Shown: in pieces, positions 8,710 to 17,452 of the stretch
Layout of the letters: the number at the start of each line of letters is the position of its first letter
Position numbering within the stretch: the stretch's first letter is position 1
Assembly (NCBI RefSeq): GCF_003323735.1
Contig: NZ_QOIM01000057.1
Coordinates: forward strand, 124,001-188,000
Source: Streptomyces reniochalinae
GTDB lineage: Bacteria > Actinomycetota > Actinomycetes > Streptomycetales > Streptomycetaceae
Reading direction: 5' to 3'
DNA: 64,000 bases
The notes under the pieces: generated by a model
Seen by the model: only the letters and a program-made list of their open reading frames with translations
The model's database searches: none
Told to the model about the DNA's origin: nothing
Position numbers and translations under genes: made by a program

Positions 8710-9465
8710 TTACGCCTCCGGCCGCAACATGGGCGGATTGAGAACCGTGGCCTCTCCGGTGCGGAAGAGCTGTGCGGGCCGCCCGCCCTGGCGGGTCGTC
8801 GTCCCGCCGGTCGGCACCAGGAAGCCGGGCGTCCCCGTCACTTTCCTGTGGAAGTTCCGCGGGTCGAGCGCCACCCCCCACACCGCTTCGTACACGCGGC
8901 GCAGTTCTCCCACGGTGAACTCGGGCGGGCAGAAAGCGGTGGCGAGCGAGGAATACTCGATCTTGGATCGCGCCCTCTCCACGCCGTCCTGCAGGATCTG
9001 TCCGTGGTCGAAAGCCAGTGGCGCCTGTTGCTCGGCATCCCGTCCCAGCCCCTCCGACGCGTCGAGAAGAGCGTCCGACGGCGCCCATCGGGCACTGCGC
9101 GCGTCTCCGCCGGCGACGGGCGAGGGCAGATCGGGTGCGAGCACGAGATACGCCACACTGACCACCCGCATCCGGGGATCCCGCTGTGGCGCGCCGTATG
9201 TGGCGAGCTGTTCGAGATGAGCTCCCCCTCGATGCCCCTCGGCGGCCTGGGAGCGGAGCCCGGTTTCCTCGGCGAGTTCCCGCGAAGCCGCGGCCTCCAA
9301 GCCCTCGTCATCGCGGACGAACCCGCCGGGCAACGCCCACCTGCCCTGATAGGGAGGCTCCCCCCGACGCACGACCAGGGAACACAGCGCGTCCTTGCGC
9401 ACAGTGAGCACCACGAGGTCGACGGTGACGGCAAAGGGCGGGAAGGCCGATGGATCATAGGGCAT
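8710..9465 (-). CDS. Nudix domain protein with C-terminal winged-helix (NrtR-like)
   Basis: The N-terminal half is a Nudix domain with a complete Nudix box (GGFVRDDEGLEAAASRELA followed by EETGL), so hydrolysis of a nucleoside diphosphate-X is possible. The C-terminal 90 residues (from ARSKIEYSSLATAFCPPEFT through GELRRVYEAVWG and NFHRKV) match the winged-helix part of NrtR-type Nudix regulators, which bind ADP-ribose and control NAD metabolism genes in other actinobacteria. No NAD gene is adjacent. The start at 9465 (MPYDPSAFPPF) follows family convention but has no clear ribosome site; the frame extends to a GTG at 9531. Function could be hydrolase, regulator or both. Confidence 0.85.
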   Translation of the reverse strand: MPYDPSAFPPFAVTVDLVVLTVRKDALCSLVVRRGEPPYQGRWALPGGFVRDDEGLEAAASRELAEETGLRSQAAEGHRGGAHLEQLATYGAPQRDPRMRVVSVAYLVLAPDLPSPVAGGDARSARWAPSDALLDASEGLGRDAEQQAPLAFDHGQILQDGVERARSKIEYSSLATAFCPPEFTVGELRRVYEAVWGVALDPRNFHRKVTGTPGFLVPTGGTTTRQGGRPAQLFRTGEATVLNPPMLRPEA

Positions 9466-9561
9466 GGCGTGATCATAGTCGTCTCCCTGACGATAAACAG
9501 GCCGTTCAACAGCACCGGCCTCACCTGACACCCCCTGGTCCGAGGCTGATGAGAGTGGCGG

Positions 9562-10767
9562 TCAGGAAGTGGCGTCCGCGGGGGCATCCGGCTCCCTTCC
9601 TTCGCCGCCTTCCTTCAGACCGGGGCGCTCCCCTCGCAGGCAACGGCGCACCTCCTCGGGATCGAGGCCTTCGTTGCACGCGTGGTGCAAGAGCTGTGCG
9701 AACAGATAATCGGGATCCGTGCGAAGAGCGAGCCCCAGGGCGACACGGGCCGTCGGCACGTCCCCGCCCGACCATGCGACCCAGCCCGCGAGTGTGAGCA
9801 GGGGCGCCGAGTAGATCCTGTAGGGCCCCGTACAGCGACGGGCCAGCGCACGCCACAGGCGCACGGCGGGAGCGGGATCCACTCCCTCCATCCATTCGGC
9901 CGCCTGATCTCGCGTATCGCGGTCTTGAAGGCCGATAATCGCCGTTGCACAGTCGTCATGACCGAGCAAGCCGTCGTCGTGCGCGTCCTCGCTCGTCCAG
10001 GTGGCCACAGGCGGTGTGCAGCGCTGGAAGCGCTCCATCAGATGCCCGAGCAGTGCCAATGTCTCGGCGCGCACCCGCTCCCGGTCGTCGTCCTTGAGCA
10101 TGCGAGGGGTGAGCCGCAGGCTCGCGGCGTCCAGCGTCCGCTTCTGCTCGTCGGCGAACGGGGGCCCGAGAGGGACCAGCCGCTGCTCCATCTCGCGAAG
10201 CGATCCATGCATCGGCATACCGGCATAGGCCGCGGCGACGGCCATGACGGATGTGCCCGTACCCGCCAGCAGAACGCCCTCCGGTGGACAACAGCGCTGG
10301 TCGGGACAGCAGTAGGAGTAGTACCTCCCTTCCGAGATGCAGAGAGCCTCGTAAACGGGCATGTCACGCTCGCCACAGGCGAGACGCAGGTCCCGGACGA
10401 GCGGGCGCAGCCGTTCCATGACGTCCCTGCCGCTGTGTCCCTCACCCGGCTCCTGGCAAAGGAAGACCAAGGCACCATCGGGTCGGGCTCCTCGCGCCTT
10501 GGAGCTGGCGCCGAGGCACTCCGCGACCTGTGGCGCGAGAGCTGCCCGACCGCCTTCCGTGTCCGGAATGCCGATCCTGAGCCGGCCTCCGAAGCGGCCG
10601 CGCTCGCCGTGCAAAGCGACGACCACGAGAGAGTCGTCGGGATAGAAACCGAGGAGGTACGGCAGAGCCTCGGCCAGCTCGGCCGGCTCGCGAAGGGAGA
10701 CACTGATCTTGCCGGACTCGGAGGTCGTGGGCTCGTCGCCTTGCTCTGCGTGGTCGTGATGTGTCAT
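9562..10767 (-). CDS. DUF4192 family protein
   Basis: A 401-residue soluble protein of the actinobacterial DUF4192 family, function unknown. Characteristic features are the N-terminal LLGFYPDDSLVVVAL segment (near residue 37), a Gly/Arg-containing DGALVFLCQEPGEG stretch, and a cysteine-rich motif SYCCPDQRCCPPEG, which could bind metal. The C-terminal half (from TLAGWVAWSGGDVPTARVAL) is helical and repeat-like. It is divergent from the RecQ-type helicase gene, with 139 bp of shared upstream DNA. The ATG at 10767 lacks an obvious ribosome site; an in-frame start exists at 10815. Confidence 0.8.
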   Translation of the reverse strand: MTHHDHAEQGDEPTTSESGKISVSLREPAELAEALPYLLGFYPDDSLVVVALHGERGRFGGRLRIGIPDTEGGRAALAPQVAECLGASSKARGARPDGALVFLCQEPGEGHSGRDVMERLRPLVRDLRLACGERDMPVYEALCISEGRYYSYCCPDQRCCPPEGVLLAGTGTSVMAVAAAYAGMPMHGSLREMEQRLVPLGPPFADEQKRTLDAASLRLTPRMLKDDDRERVRAETLALLGHLMERFQRCTPPVATWTSEDAHDDGLLGHDDCATAIIGLQDRDTRDQAAEWMEGVDPAPAVRLWRALARRCTGPYRIYSAPLLTLAGWVAWSGGDVPTARVALGLALRTDPDYLFAQLLHHACNEGLDPEEVRRCLRGERPGLKEGGEGREPDAPADATS

Positions 10768-10807
10768 GCGTCGACCGTGACGGAGAACCCGGATCCGTGG
10801 TCGAAAG

Positions 10808-10863
10808 TTATCCACAGGTATGGCGACTCATCGCCTTTTCATACTAATGGCGAGTTATCCACA
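10808..10863. promoter_or_regulatory. Two DnaA-box-like TTATCCACA sites between divergent genes
   Basis: TTATCCACA occurs exactly at 10808-10816 and again at 10855-10863. Both sit inside an identical 13-base context, AGTTATCCACAGG, in the same orientation and 47 bp apart. The 9-mer is the classical DnaA box and fits the looser Streptomyces consensus (favoured form TTGTCCACA). A small inverted repeat, GGCGA-CTCA-TCGCC, lies between them at 10822-10835. The sites fill the divergent promoter region of the DUF4192 and helicase genes, so they could regulate both. This may be DnaA binding or another factor's operator. Confidence 0.6.
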
Positions 10864-10906
10864 GGCCGGTTCTCCGAAGACCTCGCGCATCGGGTTGCAT
10901 GGACGC

Positions 10907-13096
10907 ATGAGCGACACACAGCTGCGACGAGACGCCGACGCGGTGCTGGCCGATCTCGTCGGCGACCGAGAAGGCACGGCCAGACTGCGCCCGGACCAGT
11001 GGCGGGCCATCGAGGCGCTGGTTGCGGAGCATCAACGCGCACTGGTGGTACAGCGCACGGGCTGGGGCAAATCCGCCGTCTACTTCGTGGCGACGGCTCT
11101 CCTGCGCAAACGCGGATCGGGACCGACAGTGATCGTTTCCCCCCTGCTGGCCCTGATGCGCAACCAGGTGGAGGCAGCCGCGCGAGCCGGTATCCGTGCC
11201 CGCACCATCAACTCGTCGAACCCCGAGGAGTGGCGGGCGATCGAGTCGGAAGTGGGCCTCGGGGAGGTCGACGTGCTGCTGGTCAGCCCCGAGCGCCTCA
11301 ACAACCCCGATTTCAGGGACAACGTCCTTCCGAGCCTGACCGCTTCCACCGGCCTCCTGGTCGTGGACGAAGCACACTGCATCTCCGACTGGGGCCACGA
11401 CTTCCGCCCCGACTACCGCAGGCTGCGCACCATGCTCGCAGAGTTGCCGTCCGGCGTTCCCGTGCTCGCGACAACCGCCACAGCCAACGCACGCGTCACA
11501 GCTGATGTGGCCGAGCAACTCGGCACGGGCGGTGCTGGCGGAGACGGAGGCGCGTCCACCGGTTCCACACCCGCGCTGGTGCTTCGCGGACCGCTCGACA
11601 GGGAGAGCCTGAGCCTCAGCGTGCTGCGCTTGCCTGATGCCGCCCACCGGCTCGCCTGGCTGGGAGAACACCTCACCACTCTGCCGGGCTCGGGCATCAT
11701 CTACACCCTGACGGTAGCCGCCGCCGAGGAGGTCACGGCCTTCCTCCGCCAGTGCGGACACGAGGTCGCCTCCTACACGGGCAGGACGGAGAACGCGGAT
11801 CGCGAAGCCGCTGAGGCCGACCTCCTGGCCAACCGCGTGAAGGCGCTGGTCGCGACGTCGGCCCTGGGCATGGGCTTCGACAAACCGGACCTCGGCTTCG
11901 TCGTCCATCTCGGTTCGCCTTCCTCCCCCATCGCCTACTACCAGCAGGTGGGCCGCGCCGGCCGCGGCGTCGAGCACGCGGAGGTGCTCCTGCTGCCAGG
12001 GCAGGAGGACGAAGCGATCTGGCGGTACTTCGCCTCACTCGCCTTTCCCGCCGAGGAACAGGTACGGCGCACGCTCGACGTGCTCGCTGCCTCGGACGGC
12101 CCGATGTCCCTGCCCGCTCTGGAGCCCCGCGTCGAGCTACGCAGGTCACGGCTGGAGATGATGCTGAAGGTTCTCGACGTCGACGGTGCGGTACGGCGGG
12201 TCAAAGGTGGCTGGGTCGCCACTGGGGCACCCTGGCAGTACGAGACCGACCGGTACCAGTGGGTGGAGCGCCAGCGACTGGCCGAGCAGCGCGCGATGCG
12301 TGGCTATGCCGAAACAACCGACTGCCGGATGGAGTTCCTGCGCCGAGAACTGGACGACGACAAGGCAGCTCCCTGCGGCAGGTGTGACAACTGCGCCGGC
12401 GCCCGGTTCAGTGCGACGGTCGGTGAGGCCTCGGTCGTGGCCGCCAAGGGTGAGCTGCGGAGGCCGGGGGTACGAGTCGAGCCCCGCCGTATGTGGCCGA
12501 CCGGCATGCCGTCGGTCGGCATGGACCTCAAGGGCCGCATCCCCGCGCAGCAGCAAGCGGCACCCGGGCGGGCGCTCGGACGGCTCTCCGACATCGGCTG
12601 GGGAAACAGACTGCGCCCTCTGCTGTCCGAGCAGGCAGGGGACGGCCCCGTACCCGACGACGTGTTGCAGGGTGCGGTGACGGTGCTTACGGACTGGGCG
12701 AAGGCACCAGGTGGGTGGGCGACAGAAGGGCCGGAAGCGTTGGAGCGCCCTGCGGGGATCGTCGCCGTCGAATCCCGCACCCGACCACAGCTTGTGCGGT
12801 CGTTCGCGGAGCGGATCGCCGACATCGGCCGCATGCCACTTCTGGGGGCGGTGGCCTGCGCCGACGAGTTCGGCCTGCTCAACGGCCCCCGGAGCAACGG
12901 AGCCCAGCGCCTGCGTGCAGTACATGACGCGCTCACGATGCCACCGGAGCTGGCCGCGTCCATGGCGGCCGTGGACGGCCCGGTGCTCCTGATCGACGAC
13001 TACACCGACACCGGCTGGACCCTCACCGTGGCCGCCCGCATGCTCCGGGAGGCCGGCGCGAAGGAGGTGCTGCCACTGGTTCTGGCGACGCAGTGA
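10907..13096 (+). CDS. RecQ-type ATP-dependent DNA helicase fused to a phosphoribosyltransferase domain
   Basis: The 729-residue protein begins with a RecQ helicase core: a modified Walker A (RTGWGKS, 50-56), the DEAH box with the RecQ extension DEAHCISDWGHDFR (from 154), an ALGMGFDKPDLGFVVHLGSP segment and a motif VI (YYQQVGRAGR). A zinc-binding segment follows (CRMEFLRREL then CGRCDNC). After about residue 540 the sequence changes to a type I phosphoribosyltransferase domain ending with a PRPP-binding loop, VLLIDDYTDTGWT (about 692-704). The fusion suggests a role in DNA repair or nucleotide salvage at damaged DNA; no experiment is known to me. The ATG at 10907 has a weak ribosome site; in-frame codons to 10820 exist upstream but overlap the DnaA-like sites. 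Confidence 0.92.
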   Translation: MSDTQLRRDADAVLADLVGDREGTARLRPDQWRAIEALVAEHQRALVVQRTGWGKSAVYFVATALLRKRGSGPTVIVSPLLALMRNQVEAAARAGIRARTINSSNPEEWRAIESEVGLGEVDVLLVSPERLNNPDFRDNVLPSLTASTGLLVVDEAHCISDWGHDFRPDYRRLRTMLAELPSGVPVLATTATANARVTADVAEQLGTGGAGGDGGASTGSTPALVLRGPLDRESLSLSVLRLPDAAHRLAWLGEHLTTLPGSGIIYTLTVAAAEEVTAFLRQCGHEVASYTGRTENADREAAEADLLANRVKALVATSALGMGFDKPDLGFVVHLGSPSSPIAYYQQVGRAGRGVEHAEVLLLPGQEDEAIWRYFASLAFPAEEQVRRTLDVLAASDGPMSLPALEPRVELRRSRLEMMLKVLDVDGAVRRVKGGWVATGAPWQYETDRYQWVERQRLAEQRAMRGYAETTDCRMEFLRRELDDDKAAPCGRCDNCAGARFSATVGEASVVAAKGELRRPGVRVEPRRMWPTGMPSVGMDLKGRIPAQQQAAPGRALGRLSDIGWGNRLRPLLSEQAGDGPVPDDVLQGAVTVLTDWAKAPGGWATEGPEALERPAGIVAVESRTRPQLVRSFAERIADIGRMPLLGAVACADEFGLLNGPRSNGAQRLRAVHDALTMPPELAASMAAVDGPVLLIDDYTDTGWTLTVAARMLREAGAKEVLPLVLATQ

Positions 13097-13342
13097 GGAA
13101 GAGCAGCCCTCCCCCGGGCCGCCGGCCAGGGAGAGCCGAACGACAGGCGGACGCGACCCACCGGCTGTCGAAGACAGCACCCTCCTCACTCGTTCGAGGA
13201 AAGGAGACACAGGAGGGGAGACAGGAGGCTCAGCGGGAATAAGCGGAGAAGACAGCCGCAGGAGGCACCGGTGGTGCGCTCCGTGTTCGTCGCCGCCCCG
13301 CCCAGCGCTACAGAGGGGAACAGCACGAGCGGAGGAGAGAGG

Positions 13343-13903
13343 GTGACCTTCGGTTCTGCTTCAGCGCCCGGTCCGCGTCCCGGTTGTGACTCTGCGCCGC
13401 ATGCCCACCGCGTGGTGCGGCTCCCGGAGTGGGTGGCCGCCGCCACCCCGCTACCGGAAGATCCGCAGACTTTGGTGAACGGGTTGTGCACACGTCACCT
13501 CCCGCACCCGCCGACCGCCGTGCTGGGAGTGCTCGGGTATGACGAACGGCTCGTCGCCAGCGCGTCGTTCAGCCTCGAGCGCTCGCGGCCGGACGGATGG
13601 GAGTACCGCAACGCACTACTGGATCGGCTTCGCCGGATCACACCGCACGATTTGCGCCGACGGGTCCCCGCCCGCACGGCGGTGTTGCTGTGCAGTCGGT
13701 TCGGGGAGCCCGGATGGACCACGGTGGACGGTGCCTGGATGTGGGGGTTGCGCGACGCCTGCACGCTCCATGGCTTGCGCTGCGGTGCCTACATCACACT
13801 GACGCCGTCCGGGTGGCGGATTCTCGGAACGCACCACGGCGGCCGGTTGCCCAGCGCCACGACAGCGCCGGGGCTTCTCGGCGACTGCTCCGGCGCGGCC
13901 TGA
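13343..13903 (+). CDS. Conserved hypothetical protein, 186 residues
   Basis: I do not recognise this family. The GTG at 13343 follows GGAGGAGAGAG, a strong ribosome site, and third codon positions are GC-rich. The protein is soluble, with a disordered first 20 residues and a compact core (residues 25-185) containing VVRLPEWVAAATPLPEDP, a repeated V-L-G-V-L-GYDERLVASASF strand region, and TAVLLCSRFGEPGWTTVDGAW near the middle. It lies downstream of the helicase on the same strand after 246 bp. Confidence 0.65.
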   Translation: MTFGSASAPGPRPGCDSAPHAHRVVRLPEWVAAATPLPEDPQTLVNGLCTRHLPHPPTAVLGVLGYDERLVASASFSLERSRPDGWEYRNALLDRLRRITPHDLRRRVPARTAVLLCSRFGEPGWTTVDGAWMWGLRDACTLHGLRCGAYITLTPSGWRILGTHHGGRLPSATTAPGLLGDCSGAA

Positions 13904-14024
13904 AGCCGGTCGGCGGAGCCCGCGGTCCGCAGCTCCGCTTCGCAGGTCCGGCGTCCCCGTGGCCGTGAGCACCCGGCAGGCGGAGGCAGGAGGCCCGTGG
14001 CCGGGAGCAGCACCGCGAACAGGA

Positions 14025-14648
14025 TCAGAGCAAGGCGCGCAGACGCTCGGGGTCACCGCAGACGATGAGCTTTTCCGTGGCCTTCTCCAGCGCGGCGGGC
14101 AGCGCGGCGGCGGCCTCCGGGTCGGTGCCGCCATTGACGGCCAGCAGCACGACGGGGCGCTGGCTGGTGCGGGACACAGAGGAGGTGTGTGCGCAGAAGA
14201 CGTCTTCGCCGGCGGCGAGTTGGCGCCAGTACGCGTCCTCACCGAAGGAGAGCTCATGCTCGGCCCACGGATGCTGAGCACCGGTGGTCAGCAGCAGGAT
14301 CTGGCCGGGCGCACGCCCCTCGTCGAGAAGCTTGTCGACGGTTTCGTCGGCGACCTCCACGGCGGTGGCGTCGCTCGCTGCGACCAGTTGGATCTGCGCC
14401 GTGCCGGACTCTGACGGCGCCTTCGGGCCGGACGGGGCGGCCGGGGAGCCCTGGCGGGGGACACCGGGGCGACCGGGGGTGCTGGGGCCCTTGCTGTCCG
14501 ATCGCGGCGGTGCGGGGCGCGGAGCGGAACGCGGACCGGGGATGGGGTTCGCGGTGCGTGGTGCCTGTGGTGTTCGGGACGCTCCCGCGGAAGTGCGGGT
14601 GTCCGGGACGCTCTCGTAAATCTGTGACTCCTCGGGAGTGAGAGGCAT
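14025..14648 (-). CDS. Hypothetical protein with Pro-rich N-terminus
   Basis: A 207-residue protein. Residues 1-80 are Pro/Ser/Arg-rich and probably disordered; residues 85-207 form a folded-looking domain with alternating strands and helices (QILLLTTGAQHPWAEHELSF, then RPVVLLAVNGG and EKLIVCGDPERLRALL). The segment order resembles the last part of a superfamily I helicase, but no catalytic motif is present, so I would not call it a helicase. No Shine-Dalgarno sequence precedes the ATG. It is convergent with the preceding gene and 108 bp separate its start from the rnhB stop. Confidence 0.65.
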   Translation of the reverse strand: MPLTPEESQIYESVPDTRTSAGASRTPQAPRTANPIPGPRSAPRPAPPRSDSKGPSTPGRPGVPRQGSPAAPSGPKAPSESGTAQIQLVAASDATAVEVADETVDKLLDEGRAPGQILLLTTGAQHPWAEHELSFGEDAYWRQLAAGEDVFCAHTSSVSRTSQRPVVLLAVNGGTDPEAAAALPAALEKATEKLIVCGDPERLRALL

Positions 14649-14756
14649 GGGATGTTGTCTATCAAATGCAAGAAACAGCAGTGTCAGCGGGTTCGGTATG
14701 CCGGGCTATTCCCGGATCGGGACCGGACTTCGCTACGGAGCCGCCCTGCGGCGGGT

Positions 14757-15434
14757 TCAGAAGAGGCCGATCTGTTCCACTGGTTCGATCCGGTTGCGCT
14801 TGAGGTGCTTCCAACGGGTCAGGGCGTCCATGTAGGCCCAGGACAGCCGGTGGTGCGGGGTGGGGCCGATCTCCTCCAAGGCCGCCTTGTGGACGGGCGA
14901 GGGATAGCCCGCGTTGTCCTGGAAGGCGAACTCCTCGTGCTCGGGCGCGAGTTCGGCCATGAGCGCGTCTCGGCGCACCTTGGCGATGACCGAGGCGGCG
15001 GCGACAGCGACACACGACTGGTCACCCTTGATGACGGTGCGGACCCGCCAGGGTGCTCCGAGGTAGTCGTGCTTGCCATCGAGGATCACGGCGTGGGGGC
15101 GTTCGGGCAGGCCGTCCAGTGCGCGGATGGCGGCGAGCCGGAGAGCAGCGGTCATGCCGTGGGTGTCGATCTCCTCCGGGGTGGAGTGGCCGAGGGAGTA
15201 GGCGGTGACCCAGTCGACCAGTTCCTCGGCCAGCTCGCTGCGGCGCGGCTCGGGAATGAGTTTGGAGTCGGTCAGGCCGACTGGAGGGCGACGAAGGCCT
15301 GTGATCGCGGCGCAGACCGTGACGGGTCCGGCCCATGCTCCGCGACCGACCTCGTCCACTCCGGCAACGATCTTGGCACCCGTGGTGGCACGGATCGAGC
15401 GCTCGACGCGATGGGTTGGGGACTCGTACGGCAT
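14757..15434 (-). CDS. rnhB: Ribonuclease HII
   Basis: RNase HII cuts RNA in RNA-DNA hybrids and removes single ribonucleotides misincorporated into DNA. The 225-residue length is typical. Conserved motifs are all visible: GVDEVGRGAWAGPV with the first two acidic catalytic residues, LTDSKLI, VILDGKHDYL with the third acidic residue, and the ASVIAKVRRD helix with the following acidic position. The ATG at 15434 (MPYESPTHRVERSIR) is chosen by family length; its ribosome site is weak. The gene follows the ADP-ribosylglycohydrolase gene on the same strand after 167 bp. Confidence 0.95.
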   Translation of the reverse strand: MPYESPTHRVERSIRATTGAKIVAGVDEVGRGAWAGPVTVCAAITGLRRPPVGLTDSKLIPEPRRSELAEELVDWVTAYSLGHSTPEEIDTHGMTAALRLAAIRALDGLPERPHAVILDGKHDYLGAPWRVRTVIKGDQSCVAVAAASVIAKVRRDALMAELAPEHEEFAFQDNAGYPSPVHKAALEEIGPTPHHRLSWAYMDALTRWKHLKRNRIEPVEQIGLF

Positions 15435-15601
15435 GGCAATACCAAGCGTATCCGCTGGGGGCGCGGCGAGTTCACGGGACTCCCGTTTTGAGGCCGCGAG
15501 TAAGGGTGGAAGGAAGCCTCGCTCGCGGAATGGGACGCATTGGTGACGGAGAGTCCGCGGAATGGGGTGGAGGGTCCCGCCGGAGTGGGTTACCGGAGGT
15601 G

Positions 15602-16726
15602 TCACCCCAGGTTTTCCGCGAGCCAGGACGGAAAGCCCTCGGTCCGCTCGTCCCACTCCTCGGGTGGGGCGGCGGCAGGACCGCCCGCCGCCACGATGCC
15701 GCCGACGATGGCACAGGTGGTGTCCACGTCCCCGCCGGCTCCGGCGGTGGTCCACACGGCAGCACGGAAGTCGCCCAGGTGCCGGGCAGCGGCCCACAGG
15801 GTGAAGGGGACGGTGTCCTGTGTGCTGGTGCGCCGGCCGCAGCCGAGGACGGCTGCCACCGTGCCGACGTCGGAGTAGTCGAGCAGGTCGATGGCACGGC
15901 GCAGTCCCGCGTGCACGGCGCTCCGGGGGACGCGCTTCAGGGCTTCGAGCAGCAGGGTCTCGGCGCTGAGAGGTGCCGTCGAGATCGAGCCGGTTGCGCG
16001 CTGCCCAAGGACGGCGGGCGTGTCGACCTGAGCCGTCTGCCTGCCGGACGTCTGCCCTTCGGGGGTCCGGCCCACGCCTGCGACCTGTCCCTCGGGAGCG
16101 GAGTCGGGGCCATTGCCGTGGACCGGCCGCGAGACGGAGGCGGAGGTGGCAGGGGCGACCGTGGCAGGACGGTCGTGGCCGTCGGCGGCGACAAGGGCCG
16201 CGGCAGCCGCGACGGCTCGGGTGCCCGCGACGGCCTCGGGGTGTCGGTGGGTGACCTCCGCGGAGCGTGCCGCTTCGTCGGCCGCCCGGTCCGGGTCGTC
16301 GGCGAACCAGGCGCCCAGGGGGGCCACGCGCATGGCGCCACCGTTTCCCCAGGAGCCCTGCCCGTCGAAGAGCGAGGAGGCCGGCTCGCGCCAGTCTCCG
16401 CCCTCCTGGCGGATGAGACGCAGCATCCTGTTCACCGCGGGGCCGTAGCCGCGGTCGAAGTCGTGGTGGGCCGCGAAGGAGGTGGCCAGCGCGTCCTGGT
16501 CGACACTTCCGTGGCTGGCGAGCACAGCCACCAGGGAGGCCGCCATTTCGGTGTCGTCGGTCCACCGCCACCGCCCCGGCGGCAGCTCGCGGCGGCGGAG
16601 GAAGGGGAGATTGCCGGGTACGAAGAACTGCGAGCCCAGGGCATCGCCGACGGCCAGGCCGCGCAGGCTGGCGAGGGCTCGGGAGATCCGCTCGGCGGCT
16701 GCGGGATCGGGAATTCGATCGCTCAT
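15602..16726 (-). CDS. ADP-ribosylglycohydrolase family protein
   Basis: Members remove ADP-ribose from arginine or other sites on proteins and nucleic acids, using two Mg ions. The 374-residue protein shows the family motifs: GLAVGDALGSQF (about 23-34), WRWTDDTEMAASL with the metal-binding Asp residues, GNGGAMRVAPLGAW, THRHPEAVAGTRAV and, near the end, GGDVDTTCAIVGGIVAA. An insertion of roughly 75 low-complexity residues splits the domain in the middle (from HDRPATVAP to ISTAP). The stop of this gene lies 167 bp before rnhB. The natural substrate is unknown. Confidence 0.9.
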   Translation of the reverse strand: MSDRIPDPAAAERISRALASLRGLAVGDALGSQFFVPGNLPFLRRRELPPGRWRWTDDTEMAASLVAVLASHGSVDQDALATSFAAHHDFDRGYGPAVNRMLRLIRQEGGDWREPASSLFDGQGSWGNGGAMRVAPLGAWFADDPDRAADEAARSAEVTHRHPEAVAGTRAVAAAAALVAADGHDRPATVAPATSASVSRPVHGNGPDSAPEGQVAGVGRTPEGQTSGRQTAQVDTPAVLGQRATGSISTAPLSAETLLLEALKRVPRSAVHAGLRRAIDLLDYSDVGTVAAVLGCGRRTSTQDTVPFTLWAAARHLGDFRAAVWTTAGAGGDVDTTCAIVGGIVAAGGPAAAPPEEWDERTEGFPSWLAENLG

Positions 16727-16738
16727 GTCTTGCCGATG

Positions 16739-17398
16739 CTAGCCGGAACTCCCGTACGGGCGAGGCGTTTGCCAGCGCTCGAAGGGCCGGTCGAGGTGGT
16801 AGCGGCCCTCCGGGCCGAGGAGGAGGGTGCGCATCTCACCGTTGCGGGGGTTGGAGAGGCACTCGAACTCCTCGACGGTCCAGTGGAACCAGCGCATGCA
16901 GAACAGCCGCATGGTCAGCCCGTGGGTGACGAGGAGGACGTTGGGCGGATTGTCGTGGGCTTCGAAGCTGCGCCACAGACTTTCCAGGAAGGCCCCGACA
17001 CGGTCGTAGACGTCGGCGCCGGATTCGCCCTGGGCGAAGCGGTAGAAGAAGTGCCCGTAGGCATCGCGGTACTTCTTCTGCTGCCGCACGTCCTGACGGT
17101 CCTGCCAGTTGCCCCAGTCCTGCTCGCGCAGCCGTGGCTCCTCGCGGACGCGCATCTGGGCCGGCCCCATGCCGAGTGCGGCGAGGGTTTCGCGAGTGCG
17201 ACGGTAGGGCGACACGTAGGCGGAGACGCGTTCGCCGTCGAACAGCTCGCGCAGTTGCTTGCCGGCCTCATCGGCCTGCCGCGCGCCGCGTTCGGTCAGT
17301 GGCAGTGCGTGATCGGGCACGCGTTCGTAGATGCTGTCGTCGGAGTTTCCCTCCGACTCTCCGTGGCGGAGGAGGACGATGCGACGTGGACGCGCCAT
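16739..17398 (-). CDS. Histidine phosphatase family protein
   Basis: A 219-residue member of the phosphoglycerate mutase-like superfamily. The catalytic signature LLRHGESEGN carries the phospho-accepting His near residue 11. SPYRRTRETL provides the second phosphate-binding Arg, REQDWGNW carries the acidic residue, and VLLVTHGLTMRLF carries the second catalytic His. Members act on sugar phosphates, nucleotides or proteins; the substrate cannot be inferred. The ATG at 17398 follows GGGTGGGG; a GTG at 17407 is also in frame. It lies 12 bp upstream of the ADP-ribosylglycohydrolase gene, so the two are probably co-transcribed. Confidence 0.9.
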   Translation of the reverse strand: MARPRRIVLLRHGESEGNSDDSIYERVPDHALPLTERGARQADEAGKQLRELFDGERVSAYVSPYRRTRETLAALGMGPAQMRVREEPRLREQDWGNWQDRQDVRQQKKYRDAYGHFFYRFAQGESGADVYDRVGAFLESLWRSFEAHDNPPNVLLVTHGLTMRLFCMRWFHWTVEEFECLSNPRNGEMRTLLLGPEGRYHLDRPFERWQTPRPYGSSG

Positions 17399-17452
17399 GG
17401 GCCCCACCCTAGGCCAGTCGGTTCCAGGTCAGACGGCCGGACGGCAGCACGC

